From: Serratia liquefaciens
Lineage (GTDB): Bacteria > Pseudomonadota > Gammaproteobacteria > Enterobacterales > Enterobacteriaceae
Assembly: GCA_012719855.1 (NCBI GenBank)
Contig: JAAXZN010000059.1
Coordinates: forward strand, 101,352-165,351
Reading direction: 5' to 3'
DNA length: 64,000 nt
Part shown: positions 45,775-55,559 of the stretch, piece after piece
Position numbering within the stretch: the stretch's first letter is position 1
Layout of the letters: every line of letters starts with the position of its first letter
Made by a program: the position numbers and the translations under genes
The notes under the pieces: generated by a model
Database searches by the model: none
Told to the model about the DNA's origin: nothing
What the model saw: the letters and a program-made list of their open reading frames with translations, nothing else

Positions 45775-46962
45775 ATGTTTAATCACATTGGCCGTTCGCC
45801 GGCCGATCCTATTATGTCGTTGATGGAAGCTTATTTACAGGATGGAAATAACCAGAAAGTGAACCTGGGCATTGGCCTTTATTACGATCGGCAGGGCAGG
45901 ATCCCGCTGATGCAGGCGGTGGAGGAGGCGGAGCAGCGCCTGCTTGAGCGGCGCAGCCCGCACGGCTATCCGCCGATCGAAGGTTCAGCGCTGTTTGCCC
46001 AACAGGTGCAGGCACTGTTGTTTGGCGAAGCGGCAACGGCGTCGATAGCTACGGTACAAACCGTCGGCGGCTCCGGTGCGTTGAAGCTGGCGGCGGATTT
46101 TATTCATCAGTTTCTGTCGCGCCGTGACATCTGGGTCTCTGATCCCACCTGGGCCAATCATTGGGCCATCTTTGAGGGGGCCGGGCTGAAGGTACACACC
46201 TATCCGTACTTCGATGAGGCCAACGGCGGACTGCGTTTTGACGCCATGCTCGATACGCTGGACAGCCTGCCGGAAGGCAGCGTGGTGCTGTTGCACCCCT
46301 GCTGTCATAACCCGACCGGTACCGATCTCAGCCAGGCACAGTGGCGTGCCACCCTCGAAGTGCTGCAGCGCCGTCGCCTGCTGCCGTTCTTTGATATCGC
46401 CTACCAAGGGTTTGGCGAGGGGCTGGATGAAGACTGTTTTGCCCTGCGTGAGGCGCTGAAAACGGATCTGGCATTTATGGTCGCCAACTCATTTTCGAAA
46501 AATGTCGCCCTCTATGGTCAACGGCTGGGCGGGCTTTCGGTTCGTTGCGCCGGCCCGGACAGTGCGCAGAACGTCAAAGGCGCATTAAAAATGCTGATCC
46601 GCCGCAGTTACTCCTGCCCGCCGACCCATGGCAGCCAGATTGTGGAAACCCTGCTGACGGACCCCGATTTGCGTCAACAGTGGGAGAGCGAACTGGCAGG
46701 CATGCGTCAACGCATTCAACAGATGCGCCAAATTCTTTCCGCCGGCTTGGAGCAGGGGGGATCGCAACTGGACTACCGTCGTATTCGTGACCAAAAAGGA
46801 ATGTTCAGCTACACCGGCCTGAACCCGAAGCAGTTGGAACGACTGCGGCAGCATTACGCCATCTATCTGGTGGCGCCCGGCCGCATGTGCCTGCCGGGCC
46901 TGAACCAAAACAATGTCGACTACGTTACCGCCGCCATTCTGGACGTCACCCGCACTGCATGA
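45775..46962 (+). CDS. Aromatic/aspartate-type aminotransferase
   Basis: 395 residues from the ATG at 45775 (AAAGGA site). Fold-type I PLP enzyme of the AspC/TyrB subgroup: opening GRSPADPIMSLMEAYLQD, CCHNPTGTDLS, PFFDIAYQGFGEG and PLP lysine in NSFSKNVALYGQRLGGL. C-terminal GRMCLPGLN replaces the usual GRVNVAGM. Not the housekeeping tyrB/aspC by context; probably handles the substrate of the operon's permease. Confidence 0.87.
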   Translation: MFNHIGRSPADPIMSLMEAYLQDGNNQKVNLGIGLYYDRQGRIPLMQAVEEAEQRLLERRSPHGYPPIEGSALFAQQVQALLFGEAATASIATVQTVGGSGALKLAADFIHQFLSRRDIWVSDPTWANHWAIFEGAGLKVHTYPYFDEANGGLRFDAMLDTLDSLPEGSVVLLHPCCHNPTGTDLSQAQWRATLEVLQRRRLLPFFDIAYQGFGEGLDEDCFALREALKTDLAFMVANSFSKNVALYGQRLGGLSVRCAGPDSAQNVKGALKMLIRRSYSCPPTHGSQIVETLLTDPDLRQQWESELAGMRQRIQQMRQILSAGLEQGGSQLDYRRIRDQKGMFSYTGLNPKQLERLRQHYAIYLVAPGRMCLPGLNQNNVDYVTAAILDVTRTA

Positions 46963-46979
46963 AAAGGTAGGAGCCTGCT

Positions 46980-48380
46980 ATGAAACAGATAAAAGGTTTT
47001 GACGAAATCGCCCGGCGGCAAGGCGGGTTGCAGAAACAGCTCACCGCCGGGCAGATGTCGATGCTGGCGCTCGGCGGCGCTATCGGTACCGGGCTGTTTC
47101 TCGGCAGCGCCTACGCCATTCAGATGGCCGGGCCCAGCGTATTGTTGAGCTATTTTATCGGCGGCGTCGTGGCGCTGCTGCTGATGGGATGCCTGGCAGA
47201 AATGACTTCCGAACACCCGACGCCGGGCTCGTTTGGCGACTATGCCGAATTTTACATCAGCCCTCTGTTTGGTTTTCTGGTGCGTTATTCTTACTGGTCC
47301 TGCGTGGTATTGGCGGTGGGGACCGAGGTGACCGCCATCGGCATGTATATGCAGTTCTGGTTCCCGACCACGCCAATCTGGCCCTGGGTGCTGTTGTTCT
47401 CTGCGGCGGTGATCCTGATTAACGTGATTGGCGTTAAATCGTTCGGCCAGGTGGAATATGCGCTGTCGACCATCAAGGTGGTGGCCATTGCGGCCTTTAT
47501 CGCCATCGGTATCGGTATTCTGATGTTTTCTGCCAACCCGGCCTTTGGTCTGCAAAACTTTACCGCCAACGGCGGCTTCTTCCCGTTTGGCGTGAAAGGC
47601 ATGTGGTTTGCGGTGATCGTGTCGATTTTCAGCTACCTGAGCATTGAGATGATTGCCGTCGCCGCCGGTGAGGCCAAGAACCCGGTGATTGCGGTAAAAA
47701 CCGCGTTCAAGGGCACCATTTTGCGACTGTTCATTTTCTACATGCTGTCGATTGCGCTGATGCTGGCGATCGTTCCCTGGCGGCAGTCCGGTACCGGCGA
47801 AAGCCCGTTCCTGGTGGCGATGAACGTCATCCACCTGCCTGCCGCCGCCGGTATCTTCAACTTTATCGTTCTGGTGGCCGCGCTGTCGGCGATGAACAGT
47901 CAACTGTATATCACCACCCGCATGATGTTCTCGCTGTCACGCGCCGGGCAAGCTCCGGCTGCGCTGGGCCGGGTCAGTAAACGCGGCATCCCGGTAAGCG
48001 CGCTGGCGATGTCCTGCATCGGCATCGTGGTGTCGATCGTGTTGAGTCTGGTCTACCCGCAAAAATCCTTTGCCGCCATGATGTCTATTTCGGTGTACGG
48101 TGCCTGCTTTACCTGGCTGATGATTTTTGTCACGCACCTGTTTTTCCGCCGTCAGCACCGGCAAACCCACCTGAAATTTCGCATGTGGGGCTTTCCGTAC
48201 ACCACGCTGGCCGGTGCCGGTTTGATGGCCGCGTTGTTGGTCTCGACGGCGTTCACCGAATTTTTCAGGATGACGCTGTGGTTTGGCATTCCGTTTACCC
48301 TGCTGTTGGTGGCTATCTACTTCTTCTACAGCCGTCATCAGCCCGTACCCGCGGTAATGGAAACTCCGGGGGTGGAGTAA
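46980..48380 (+). CDS. Amino-acid permease, APC superfamily
   Basis: 466 residues, twelve membrane helices. Signature LTAGQMSMLALGGAIGTGLFLGSAYAIQMAGPSVLLSYFIGG of the AAT family (GabP, AnsP, AroP types), and SIEMIAVAAGEAKNP. Starts 17 bases after the aminotransferase; last gene of the hydrolase-ridA-aminotransferase-permease operon. Substrate probably an amino acid used by these enzymes. Confidence 0.9.
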   Translation: MKQIKGFDEIARRQGGLQKQLTAGQMSMLALGGAIGTGLFLGSAYAIQMAGPSVLLSYFIGGVVALLLMGCLAEMTSEHPTPGSFGDYAEFYISPLFGFLVRYSYWSCVVLAVGTEVTAIGMYMQFWFPTTPIWPWVLLFSAAVILINVIGVKSFGQVEYALSTIKVVAIAAFIAIGIGILMFSANPAFGLQNFTANGGFFPFGVKGMWFAVIVSIFSYLSIEMIAVAAGEAKNPVIAVKTAFKGTILRLFIFYMLSIALMLAIVPWRQSGTGESPFLVAMNVIHLPAAAGIFNFIVLVAALSAMNSQLYITTRMMFSLSRAGQAPAALGRVSKRGIPVSALAMSCIGIVVSIVLSLVYPQKSFAAMMSISVYGACFTWLMIFVTHLFFRRQHRQTHLKFRMWGFPYTTLAGAGLMAALLVSTAFTEFFRMTLWFGIPFTLLLVAIYFFYSRHQPVPAVMETPGVE

Positions 48381-48472
48381 ACCGGTTTACTGAAAATGTG
48401 AATATGTGGCTCTGGCGATAAACCACTTTATCCGGAGAATAAGCCTTTTCTGGGGTTATGGAGTGGTTTGCA

Positions 48473-49390
48473 ATGAGCAGTGGGACAGAAAAACGGCGCC
48501 TTATTGGCTGTAGCGGTATGCCGGTGGCCAGGCATTCGGCGCAGGGATGGATCAACGGCTTTCTGGGCATGTTGATTTTCAGCGGTTCTTTGCCGGCCAC
48601 CCGCGTGGCGGTGCTGGAGTTTGATCCCATGTTCCTCACCGCGATGCGCGCGGTGCTAGCGGCCTTGCTGGCTCTGAGCGCATTGACGCTGATGCGCCAG
48701 CGTTGGCCGCAGCGCCGCGACCTGGCGCCGTTGGTACTGACCGCGCTCGGGGTGGTGATCGGTTTTCCTTTGCTAACGGCGCTAGCCTTGCAGCACACCA
48801 CCTCGGCGCATGCGCTGGTGTATATCGGGCTGTTACCGCTGGCAACCGCCTGCTTCGGTGTACTGCGGGGCGGGGAGCGGCCCAAAGCCGCTTTCTGGCT
48901 GTTCTCGGTGTTGGGGAGCCTGCTGGTTGGTGCTTTTGCGTTAAGCCAGGGGGCGTCCGGCTCCTGGCTTGGCGATCTGCTGATGGTGGCCGCGGTGCTG
49001 CTTTGTGGTCTGGGCTATGCGGAAGGCGCCGTGCTGACCCGCAAGCTTGGCGGCTGGCAGGTGATTTCCTGGGCGCTGGTGGTCGCTTTGCCGTTGACGG
49101 CAGCGGCGGCGCTGGTGACGGCCCCGCCCGCCTGGCCACAGGTCAGCGTAGGGGCCTGGTGTTCCCTGGGCTACATTTCGCTGTTCAGCATGTGGATTGG
49201 CTTTATTTTTTGGTATCGCGGTTTGGCGCAAGGGGGCATTGCCGCCGTGGGACAGCTGCAATTGCTGCAGCCGTTTTTTGGTCTGGCGCTGGCCGGGCTG
49301 GTGCTGCATGAAAGCATTCAACCTTCAATGATTGCGGTAATGGTCGGCGTATTGGTTTGCGTGTACGGCGCGAAGCGTTTTTCGCGGTAA
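48473..49390 (+). CDS. EamA/DMT-family transporter
   Basis: 305 residues from the ATG at 48473 (GGAG nine bases upstream; ATG at 48458 possible). About ten membrane helices; the two EamA halves appear as MLIFSGSLPATRVAVLEFDPMFLTAMRAVLAALLAL and LMVAAVLLCGLGYAEGAVLTRKLGG. Exporter of amino acids or metabolites. It converges with a MocR-type regulator, a common pairing when the regulator is divergent; here they face each other. Confidence 0.85.
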   Translation: MSSGTEKRRLIGCSGMPVARHSAQGWINGFLGMLIFSGSLPATRVAVLEFDPMFLTAMRAVLAALLALSALTLMRQRWPQRRDLAPLVLTALGVVIGFPLLTALALQHTTSAHALVYIGLLPLATACFGVLRGGERPKAAFWLFSVLGSLLVGAFALSQGASGSWLGDLLMVAAVLLCGLGYAEGAVLTRKLGGWQVISWALVVALPLTAAAALVTAPPAWPQVSVGAWCSLGYISLFSMWIGFIFWYRGLAQGGIAAVGQLQLLQPFFGLALAGLVLHESIQPSMIAVMVGVLVCVYGAKRFSR

Positions 49391-49404
49391 CAGTAAGGCC
49401 AGCC

Positions 49405-50886
49405 TTACCCCGTAGCCAAGGCAGCCAGCACCCGATTCAGCTTTTGGGCTGCCAGGTGGATCTGCTGTTCCGTGTAGCCCCCCAGCCCGAGTATCAATCC
49501 GTTTTTCCCGCTGCCGGGGCTATACATCGGCGAAAGTGCGCCGACGGCAACCCCGGCCTCGGCGGCTTTACGGGCAACCTGCCGATCGTCCAAATCCGCT
49601 TTTAACCACAGCAGCATATGCATGCCCTGATCGCTGGGGGGCAGGGTGGCCAGCTCGGCAGAAACTTGCGCGTTGATGGCGTCGGTCAGCACTCGCCTTT
49701 TTTCTGCATACACGCCGCGCATTTTACGAATGTGGCGATCCAAATGCCCCTGCGCCATAAAACTGGCCAGAACGTATTGATCGGCACTGGGGGGATGGCG
49801 ATCCATCAGCACTCGCGCACCGCAGAAGGCATTCACCAGGGGCTGAGGAACGATGGCGTAGCCCAGGCGCAGCGAAGGGAACAGCACCTTGCTGAAGGTT
49901 CCCAGGTAGATAACTCTGGTCGGATCCAACCCCTGCAACGAAGGAAACGGGTGGCCGGAAGAGCGCATTTCACTGTCGTAATCGTCTTCGACGATCCAGG
50001 CCTGCTGCGCTTTGGCCCATGCCAGCAGCTCAAGCCGGCGCGACATGCTCATGGGCATACACAGTGGGTACTGATGAGAGGGAGTGACAAAGGCGGCCCT
50101 GGCCTGCGGCGCTATTTTCCTGCCTGCCGCCACCGCGATTCCTTCGTTGTCCACCGGCACTCTGGCCATTTTCCGGTCTCTGAAAACCGTGTTGAAGATA
50201 GCGGTAATGCCGTGATACGCGGGATCTTCAACCCAGGCGGTCTCACCGGCATCCAGCAGAATCTGCGTGGCGAGATAGAGCCCCTGCTGCGTGCTGGAGG
50301 TGATGATCACCTGTTCCGGCGTGCAGTGCACCGAACGGGACTTGCGAACGTATTCGCATATCGCCTCACGCAGCGGCAATGCGCCCTGCGGCTCGCCATA
50401 GCCGGCGGGGGCACCGGGGCCTCTGGCGCGAATGCGGTTGCCGAGCCTGCGCCAAACGTCGTCGGGTGCGGTATCGTTGATCGGCACCGAGACGGTGAAG
50501 GGGACCGGTGGCAGAGGGCGCAACTGGGCGGCGAAGTGCTCCAGGGCCTGAGCCTGATCGGAAAGCGGCATGTCGCAGGCGTCCGGGTGTTAGACCGGTG
50601 CGGGGGCCGGGCGGGTGAGCGACAACGCCACGCGGGTCCCCGAGCCGGGCTGCGCCTCCAGAAACCCTTCCGCCGTCAGTTGCTCGAAGGCGGCCAGCAC
50701 CGTTCCTCTGGCCAGCTGTAATGCGCCCGCCAGTACGCGGGTTGAGGGCAGCAGATCGCCCGGTTTGAGTTCACCTTTGCCTATGGCGGCACGTAGCGCC
50801 TGGGCGAGTTGCAGGCTAAGCTGCCCCGCATGACGATCAAGCTCGCCGATAGCGGGGATTTCAACCGTTTTGGCCGTTCTGGGCAT
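49405..50886 (-). pseudogene. MocR/PdxR-type regulator split by an in-frame TAA
   Basis: One frame of 494 codons has a single stop, TAA at 50590-50592. Before it lies a GntR winged helix (LALQALRAAIGKGELKPGDLLPSTRVLAG, residues 28-75); after it the aminotransferase-like domain (388 residues from the ATG at 50571) with PLP lysine in GTFSKVLFPSLRLGY and intact DDYDSEMR. The stop falls in the linker. It may be a recent nonsense mutation, a sequencing error, or two separate proteins. Confidence 0.8.
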
Positions 50887-50967
50887 CTATTCCGGTCCAG
50901 ATAAAAGTGGGTTAACAGGGTATTTACTGTAAACCACTTTTGACCTGAATAGCGGTCTTCGACAGGA

Positions 50968-51564
50968 TTAAAGCTGGCTTTTCGGCATCAGGTGATCGCC
51001 AAAGCTCAGGCGTTGGCGGCCCGGTTCAATGGCGGTCAGTGGCGCAACCTCCTGCAGTGAGGATTTACAGCGCTGAACCAGATCGTGGTATTCGCGCGTA
51101 CCGGCTACTTTCCACGCTAATTCCTGTTCGGTCAGGTCACGCAATACCCGTGCCGGGCTGCCGATCACCAGCTTATTGGCCTCAATCACCGCGGCGGCCT
51201 TGACGAAGGCCATGGCACCGACAATGGTGTTTTCGCCGATCTCTGCACCGTCCATGATCACCGCGTTCATGCCGACCATGGCATTACGACGGATACGGCA
51301 ACCGTGCAAGATGGCGCCGTGGCCGATGTGCCCGTCCTGCTCCACCACGGTGTCCTGCTGCGGAAAACCGTGCATCACGCAGTTGTCCTGAATATTGGCG
51401 CCATCGCCAATCACCAGCCGGCCAAAGTCGCCGCGCAGGCTGGCGTTGGGGCCGATATAAACCCGTTTGCCGACGATCACATCGCCAATCAGTACGGCGG
51501 TAGGGTGTACGTAACTGCTGGGATCGATCACTGGCGTCAGGCCGTCAATCTGATACACGGGCAT
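50968..51564 (-). CDS. paaY: PaaY, hexapeptide-repeat hydrolase/acyl-CoA thioesterase
   Basis: 198 residues. Left-handed beta-helix repeats ([49 protein letters not shown]) with the gamma-carbonic-anhydrase His ligands ([11 protein letters not shown]). Helps to remove dead-end CoA thioesters in phenylacetate breakdown. Last gene of the minus-strand paa cluster, 12 bp after paaX. Confidence 0.92.
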   Translation of the reverse strand: MPVYQIDGLTPVIDPSSYVHPTAVLIGDVIVGKRVYIGPNASLRGDFGRLVIGDGANIQDNCVMHGFPQQDTVVEQDGHIGHGAILHGCRIRRNAMVGMNAVIMDGAEIGENTIVGAMAFVKAAAVIEANKLVIGSPARVLRDLTEQELAWKVAGTREYHDLVQRCKSSLQEVAPLTAIEPGRQRLSFGDHLMPKSQL

Positions 51565-51576
51565 AGCTTAGGCTCC

Positions 51577-52515
51577 TTAAAATGAGTTATCGCGCGGCAG
51601 GCCGCCGAAGCGCCGATAATAGCCGGCCGCCGGGGCAGGCAGAGCGCCGATGGTGGTCTCCGCCATGGCGCTGACATACTCGGTCGCTGCGCGGTCTACC
51701 CGCTGATAAATATTGATGCAAAGGTTACGGGCAATCTGTCCTTCCCACTGCGCCGGCAGCAGGGCGTCCGGCAGCAGAGGATCTTTGAGCACCACGCGCC
51801 GGAAGAAGTGGATCAATAATAGCTTAATCTGGAAACAGCGCTGGGGCGTCAGCAGCGCTTCATCGGCTTCGCGCAGCAGCGCCATAAGGGGGCGAAAAGA
51901 GACGATAAATTCATGATAATCGGCAGCGACGTCAGCCAGCGCCCAACAGTTGGCCACCAGCTGTTGCAGGGTTTTCTCCGAGCGGTTATAGGGATAGTCG
52001 GCGCGGAAGTAGATCACCTGTTCGCTGGCGTTAAGTTCGCCGAGCAGGGCGGTGACGTCGGTTTGCGCATGAGTGGGCGCCGCCATCAGATTGCTGGCTA
52101 TTTGACCGAAGCCCAGCCAGCCCAGCTCTTTTTTCAACCGTGCCCGCTCTTCCTTTTCCGCGCTTTCCAGCAGCAGCAAGTCCCATTTCCCATCCCAGGC
52201 GGGCGGCTCGCTGAGATAGATTTTCGACTCGGCATGGCGGAACTGTCGCATACCCTGATCGGTCACCCGATAGAAGCTGCGACGGCCGATTTTTTCAACC
52301 TCCAGCCAGCCCTCTTTCTGCAGGCGAAATACCGAGGTACGCACGAAGCGGTCACCAAAACCCAGGGCCTCCAGCAGCGCGCTCAGGCTGCCAAGCCAGA
52401 CTTCGCCGCCCCGGTGGCTCAGCGCATCGCCGTAGAGGGAGATAATCAGCGAGGTGCCGCTGATCGGCTGAGCTTCTATAGCATGGCGGATAAACTCATC
52501 CAGTTTATGTTCCAT
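51577..52515 (-). CDS. paaX: PaaX, phenylacetyl-CoA-responsive repressor
   Basis: 312 residues. N-terminal winged helix (SGTSLIISLYGDALSHRGGEVWLGSLSALLEALG), the PaaX middle domain and C-terminal domain. Represses paa genes until phenylacetyl-CoA binds. Lies 78 bp after paaK on the same strand, possibly with its own promoter. A matching operator is seen between paaA and paaZ. Confidence 0.94.
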   Translation of the reverse strand: MEHKLDEFIRHAIEAQPISGTSLIISLYGDALSHRGGEVWLGSLSALLEALGFGDRFVRTSVFRLQKEGWLEVEKIGRRSFYRVTDQGMRQFRHAESKIYLSEPPAWDGKWDLLLLESAEKEERARLKKELGWLGFGQIASNLMAAPTHAQTDVTALLGELNASEQVIYFRADYPYNRSEKTLQQLVANCWALADVAADYHEFIVSFRPLMALLREADEALLTPQRCFQIKLLLIHFFRRVVLKDPLLPDALLPAQWEGQIARNLCINIYQRVDRAATEYVSAMAETTIGALPAPAAGYYRRFGGLPRDNSF

Positions 52516-52593
52516 ATTTTTCCATGGGTTAGCCGACGGTGAAGCACAACATTACCACAATTCATCCAGGCGTCATCCGTGACGCCGGGGGGA

Positions 52594-53901
52594 TCAGCGA
52601 GGCCGCAGATCGACCACGCGCTGGGCCTTGCCCTCTGAACGCGGGATGTCGCCGCAGTTGGCGATGCTGACGTCGGTGCTGACGCCGATAATCGACTTGA
52701 TGTGGTGGCGTAACTGGTGGCAAATCTCGCAGCGTTGCTGGTGGCTGAGGCTGAGCGCCGCTTCCTTCAATTCAACGCGCACCGCCAGGGTATCCAGGTG
52801 CCCGCTGCGGCTGACCTGCAGCTGATAGTGTGGCGACAGCTGTTCGAACTGCATGATTTGCTCTTCCACCTGCGACGGGAACACGTTGACGCCGCGGATA
52901 ATCAGCATGTCGTCGGAGCGGCCGGTAATTTTCCCCATGCGACGCATCTGGCGTGCATCACCCGGCAGCAGGCGGGTGAGATCGCGGGTGCGGTAGCGGA
53001 TCACCGGCAGCGCCTCTTTGGTCAGCGTGGTGAACACCAGTTCGCCGTGCTGGCCGTCCTGCAGGGTCACGCCGGTTTCCGGGCAGATGATTTCCGGCAG
53101 GAAGTGGTCTTCCCAGATGGTCGGGCCGCCGCCGCTTTCGGCGCATTCCATCGCCACGCCCGGCCCCATCACCTCGGAAAGGCCGTAAATATCCAGCGCC
53201 TTGATGCCCATGCGGCTTTCAATTTCATGCCGCAGCGCTTCGGTCCAGGGTTCGGCACCAAAAACGCCGAGACGCAGCGAGCAGCCACGGGCATCGCCGC
53301 CCATTTTACGTTCCAGCTCGTCGATCAGCGTCAGGCAGTAGGACGGCGTCACCATGATCACATCGGGTTTGAAATCCAGGATCAGCTGCGCCTGCCTTTC
53401 GGTTTGCCCACCGGACATCGGGATCACCGTCGCCCCGAGCCGTTCCGCGCCGTAGTGAGCCCCCAGCCCGCCGGTGAACAGGCCATAGCCGTAGGCCACG
53501 TGCACCTTGTCTTTGGCGGTAGCGCCGGCGGCGCGCAGGCTGCGTGCGACGATATCGGCCCAATTATCGATATCCCGCTGGGTGTAGCCGACCACCGTCG
53601 GCCGGCCGGTGGTCCCTGACGAGGCATGAATACGCACCACCTGTTCCATCGGCACGGCAAAGGTGTCGAACGGGTAGTTGTCGCGCAGATCCTGCTTGGT
53701 GGTATAGGGGAAGCGAGCCAGATCGCTCAGCTGTTTGAGATCGTCGGGATGGACGCCCGCCAGATCGAACTTGCGCCGATACATCGGCACGTTGTTGTAG
53801 GCGTGGTGCAGCGTCCATTTAAGACGCTCCAGCTGCAGCGCCTCAATCTCATCGCGCGAGGCGAACTCAATGGCGTCGAGTGGCTGTGGATTCATTGTCA
53901 T
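52594..53901 (-). CDS. paaK: Phenylacetate-CoA ligase
   Basis: 435 residues; activates phenylacetate with ATP and CoA, the first step. ANL enzyme: ASSGTTGRPTVVGYTQRD, then GLSEVMGPGVAMEC and GRSDDMLIIRGVNVFPSQVEEQI. 15 bp after paaJ. Confidence 0.96.
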   Translation of the reverse strand: MTMNPQPLDAIEFASRDEIEALQLERLKWTLHHAYNNVPMYRRKFDLAGVHPDDLKQLSDLARFPYTTKQDLRDNYPFDTFAVPMEQVVRIHASSGTTGRPTVVGYTQRDIDNWADIVARSLRAAGATAKDKVHVAYGYGLFTGGLGAHYGAERLGATVIPMSGGQTERQAQLILDFKPDVIMVTPSYCLTLIDELERKMGGDARGCSLRLGVFGAEPWTEALRHEIESRMGIKALDIYGLSEVMGPGVAMECAESGGGPTIWEDHFLPEIICPETGVTLQDGQHGELVFTTLTKEALPVIRYRTRDLTRLLPGDARQMRRMGKITGRSDDMLIIRGVNVFPSQVEEQIMQFEQLSPHYQLQVSRSGHLDTLAVRVELKEAALSLSHQQRCEICHQLRHHIKSIIGVSTDVSIANCGDIPRSEGKAQRVVDLRPR

Positions 53902-53916
53902 GGTTAGCCTCGGGGG

Positions 53917-55122
53917 TCAGACTCGCTCAATAATCATGGCGATGCCCTGGCCGACGCCGATGCACATGGTGCAAAGCGCGTAGCGGCCGGAACGCCGTTC
54001 CAGTTCGAACAGGGCAGCTAACGCCAGACGCGCGCCGCTCATGCCCAGCGGATGGCCAAGGGCAATCGCGCCGCCGTTGGGGTTCACCTGCGGGGCGTCG
54101 TCAGGCAACCCAAGCTGGCGCAATACTGCCAGCGCCTGGGCGGCAAAAGCCTCGTTCAGTTCAATGACATCCATTTGCGCCAGGCTCAGCCCGGCCAGTT
54201 CCAGCACTTTACGGGTGGCAGGTAGCGGACCTATACCCATTAAACCGGGTTCGACGCCGCAGGTTGCGGTCGCGACGATGCGCGCACGCGGTGTTAATCC
54301 CTGATTCACTGCCATTGCCTCCGAGGCGACGATCAGCGCCGCTGCGCCGTCGTTCAGGCCAGAGGCGTTGCCGGCGGTCACCGTACCGGGTTGGCGGAAC
54401 GGGGTTTTCAGCGCCTGCAGCTGTTCCAGCCGCGTATCTGCTCGCGGGTGTTCGTCCTGATCAAACAGTGTGACCGCGCCTTTCTTGCCGCTGAGGCTGA
54501 CCGGCACGATCTCCTGTGCGAAGATCCCCAGCGCTTGCGCTCGCGCGGCCCGTTGCTGACTGCGCAGTGCGAAGGCGTCCTGATCGGCACGGCTGATGTT
54601 GAACTTTGCCGTTACGTTTTCGGCGGTTTCCGGCATGGCGTCGGTGCCGTATTGCGCTTGCATCAGCGGGTTGATAAACCGCCAGCCCAGCGTAGTGTCA
54701 TACAGCTGCGCCTGGCGGCTGAAGGCGCTGTCGGCCTTACCCATCACCAACGGGGCCCGGGTCATCGATTCCGCGCCGCCGGCCAATACCAAACCGGCTT
54801 CGCCGGCCTTGATGCTGCGGGCCGCCATCGCCAGCGCGTCCAATCCCGAGCCGCACAGGCGGTTGAGCGTGGTGCCGGAAACGTTAACCGGCAGGCCCGA
54901 CAGCAGCGCTGCCATGCGTGCCAGATTGCGGTTGTCTTCCCCGGCCTGATTGGCGCAGCCGAGGATCACGTCGTCCACCCTTGACCAGTCCACCTGCGAG
55001 TGGCGGGCCAGCAGGGCGCGCAGCGGCAGTGCGGCCAGGTCGTCGGCGCGGACGTTGGCCAGGGCGCCGCCGTAACGGCCAATCGGCGTGCGGACGCCGT
55101 CGCAGATAAAAGCCTGGTTCAT
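53917..55122 (-). CDS. paaJ: 3-oxoadipyl-CoA / 3-oxo-5,6-dehydrosuberyl-CoA thiolase
   Basis: 401 residues. Thiolase: nucleophile Cys in [18 protein letters not shown], His in [19 protein letters not shown], and second Cys in [13 protein letters not shown]. Cleaves ring-derived acyl-CoA in the final steps. Overlaps paaI by four bases. Confidence 0.95.
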   Translation of the reverse strand: MNQAFICDGVRTPIGRYGGALANVRADDLAALPLRALLARHSQVDWSRVDDVILGCANQAGEDNRNLARMAALLSGLPVNVSGTTLNRLCGSGLDALAMAARSIKAGEAGLVLAGGAESMTRAPLVMGKADSAFSRQAQLYDTTLGWRFINPLMQAQYGTDAMPETAENVTAKFNISRADQDAFALRSQQRAARAQALGIFAQEIVPVSLSGKKGAVTLFDQDEHPRADTRLEQLQALKTPFRQPGTVTAGNASGLNDGAAALIVASEAMAVNQGLTPRARIVATATCGVEPGLMGIGPLPATRKVLELAGLSLAQMDVIELNEAFAAQALAVLRQLGLPDDAPQVNPNGGAIALGHPLGMSGARLALAALFELERRSGRYALCTMCIGVGQGIAMIIERV

Positions 55123-55559
55123 GCGTGCTCCCCTAAAATGGCGTGACCGAGCCGATGGGCGCGGCCGCGGAACCAGGCGACGGTCTTGCCCAGTTGATTG
55201 ACAATCTCCACGTCATACAGCCCGGTGGTTTTGCCCTGATGGCGCACCTCGGCGCTGGCCGTCAGGCGATCGCCGGCCAGCGCCGGGCGGATAAAATCTA
55301 TGCTGCAGCCGGACGCTACCGCCGCCAGCCCCTGGCTGTTGCAGGCGTAGGCGAAAGCGGTGTCCGCCAGGCTGAACAGTTGCCCGCCGTGGCAGGTCTG
55401 GTGGCCGTTGAGCATCTGCGGCCCGACGGTCATGCTGACTTTGGCGAACCCGGCGTCGACGGCATCCACCCGCATGCCCATCGCCTGGGCGCAGGTGTCC
55501 TGCTGAAACATCTGCTCGGCGCAGCGTTGCGCCAGCGCGTGGGGCGTATTGGCATTCAT
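55119..55559 (-). CDS. paaI: PaaI acyl-CoA thioesterase
   Basis: 146 residues, hot-dog fold: [25 protein letters not shown] with the catalytic Asp. Start at 55559 has AGGAG seven bases upstream; the ATG at 55562 is also possible. Removes stalled CoA esters. Overlaps paaH and paaJ. Confidence 0.92.
   Translation of the reverse strand: MNANTPHALAQRCAEQMFQQDTCAQAMGMRVDAVDAGFAKVSMTVGPQMLNGHQTCHGGQLFSLADTAFAYACNSQGLAAVASGCSIDFIRPALAGDRLTASAEVRHQGKTTGLYDVEIVNQLGKTVAWFRGRAHRLGHAILGEHA

Noticed and set aside
46920..47903. 327-codon minus-strand frame
   Set aside because: Antisense to the amino-acid permease; His/Gln-rich low-information sequence.
49618..50721. 367-codon plus-strand frame
   Set aside because: Antisense shadow of the MocR-type gene; no domain resemblance.
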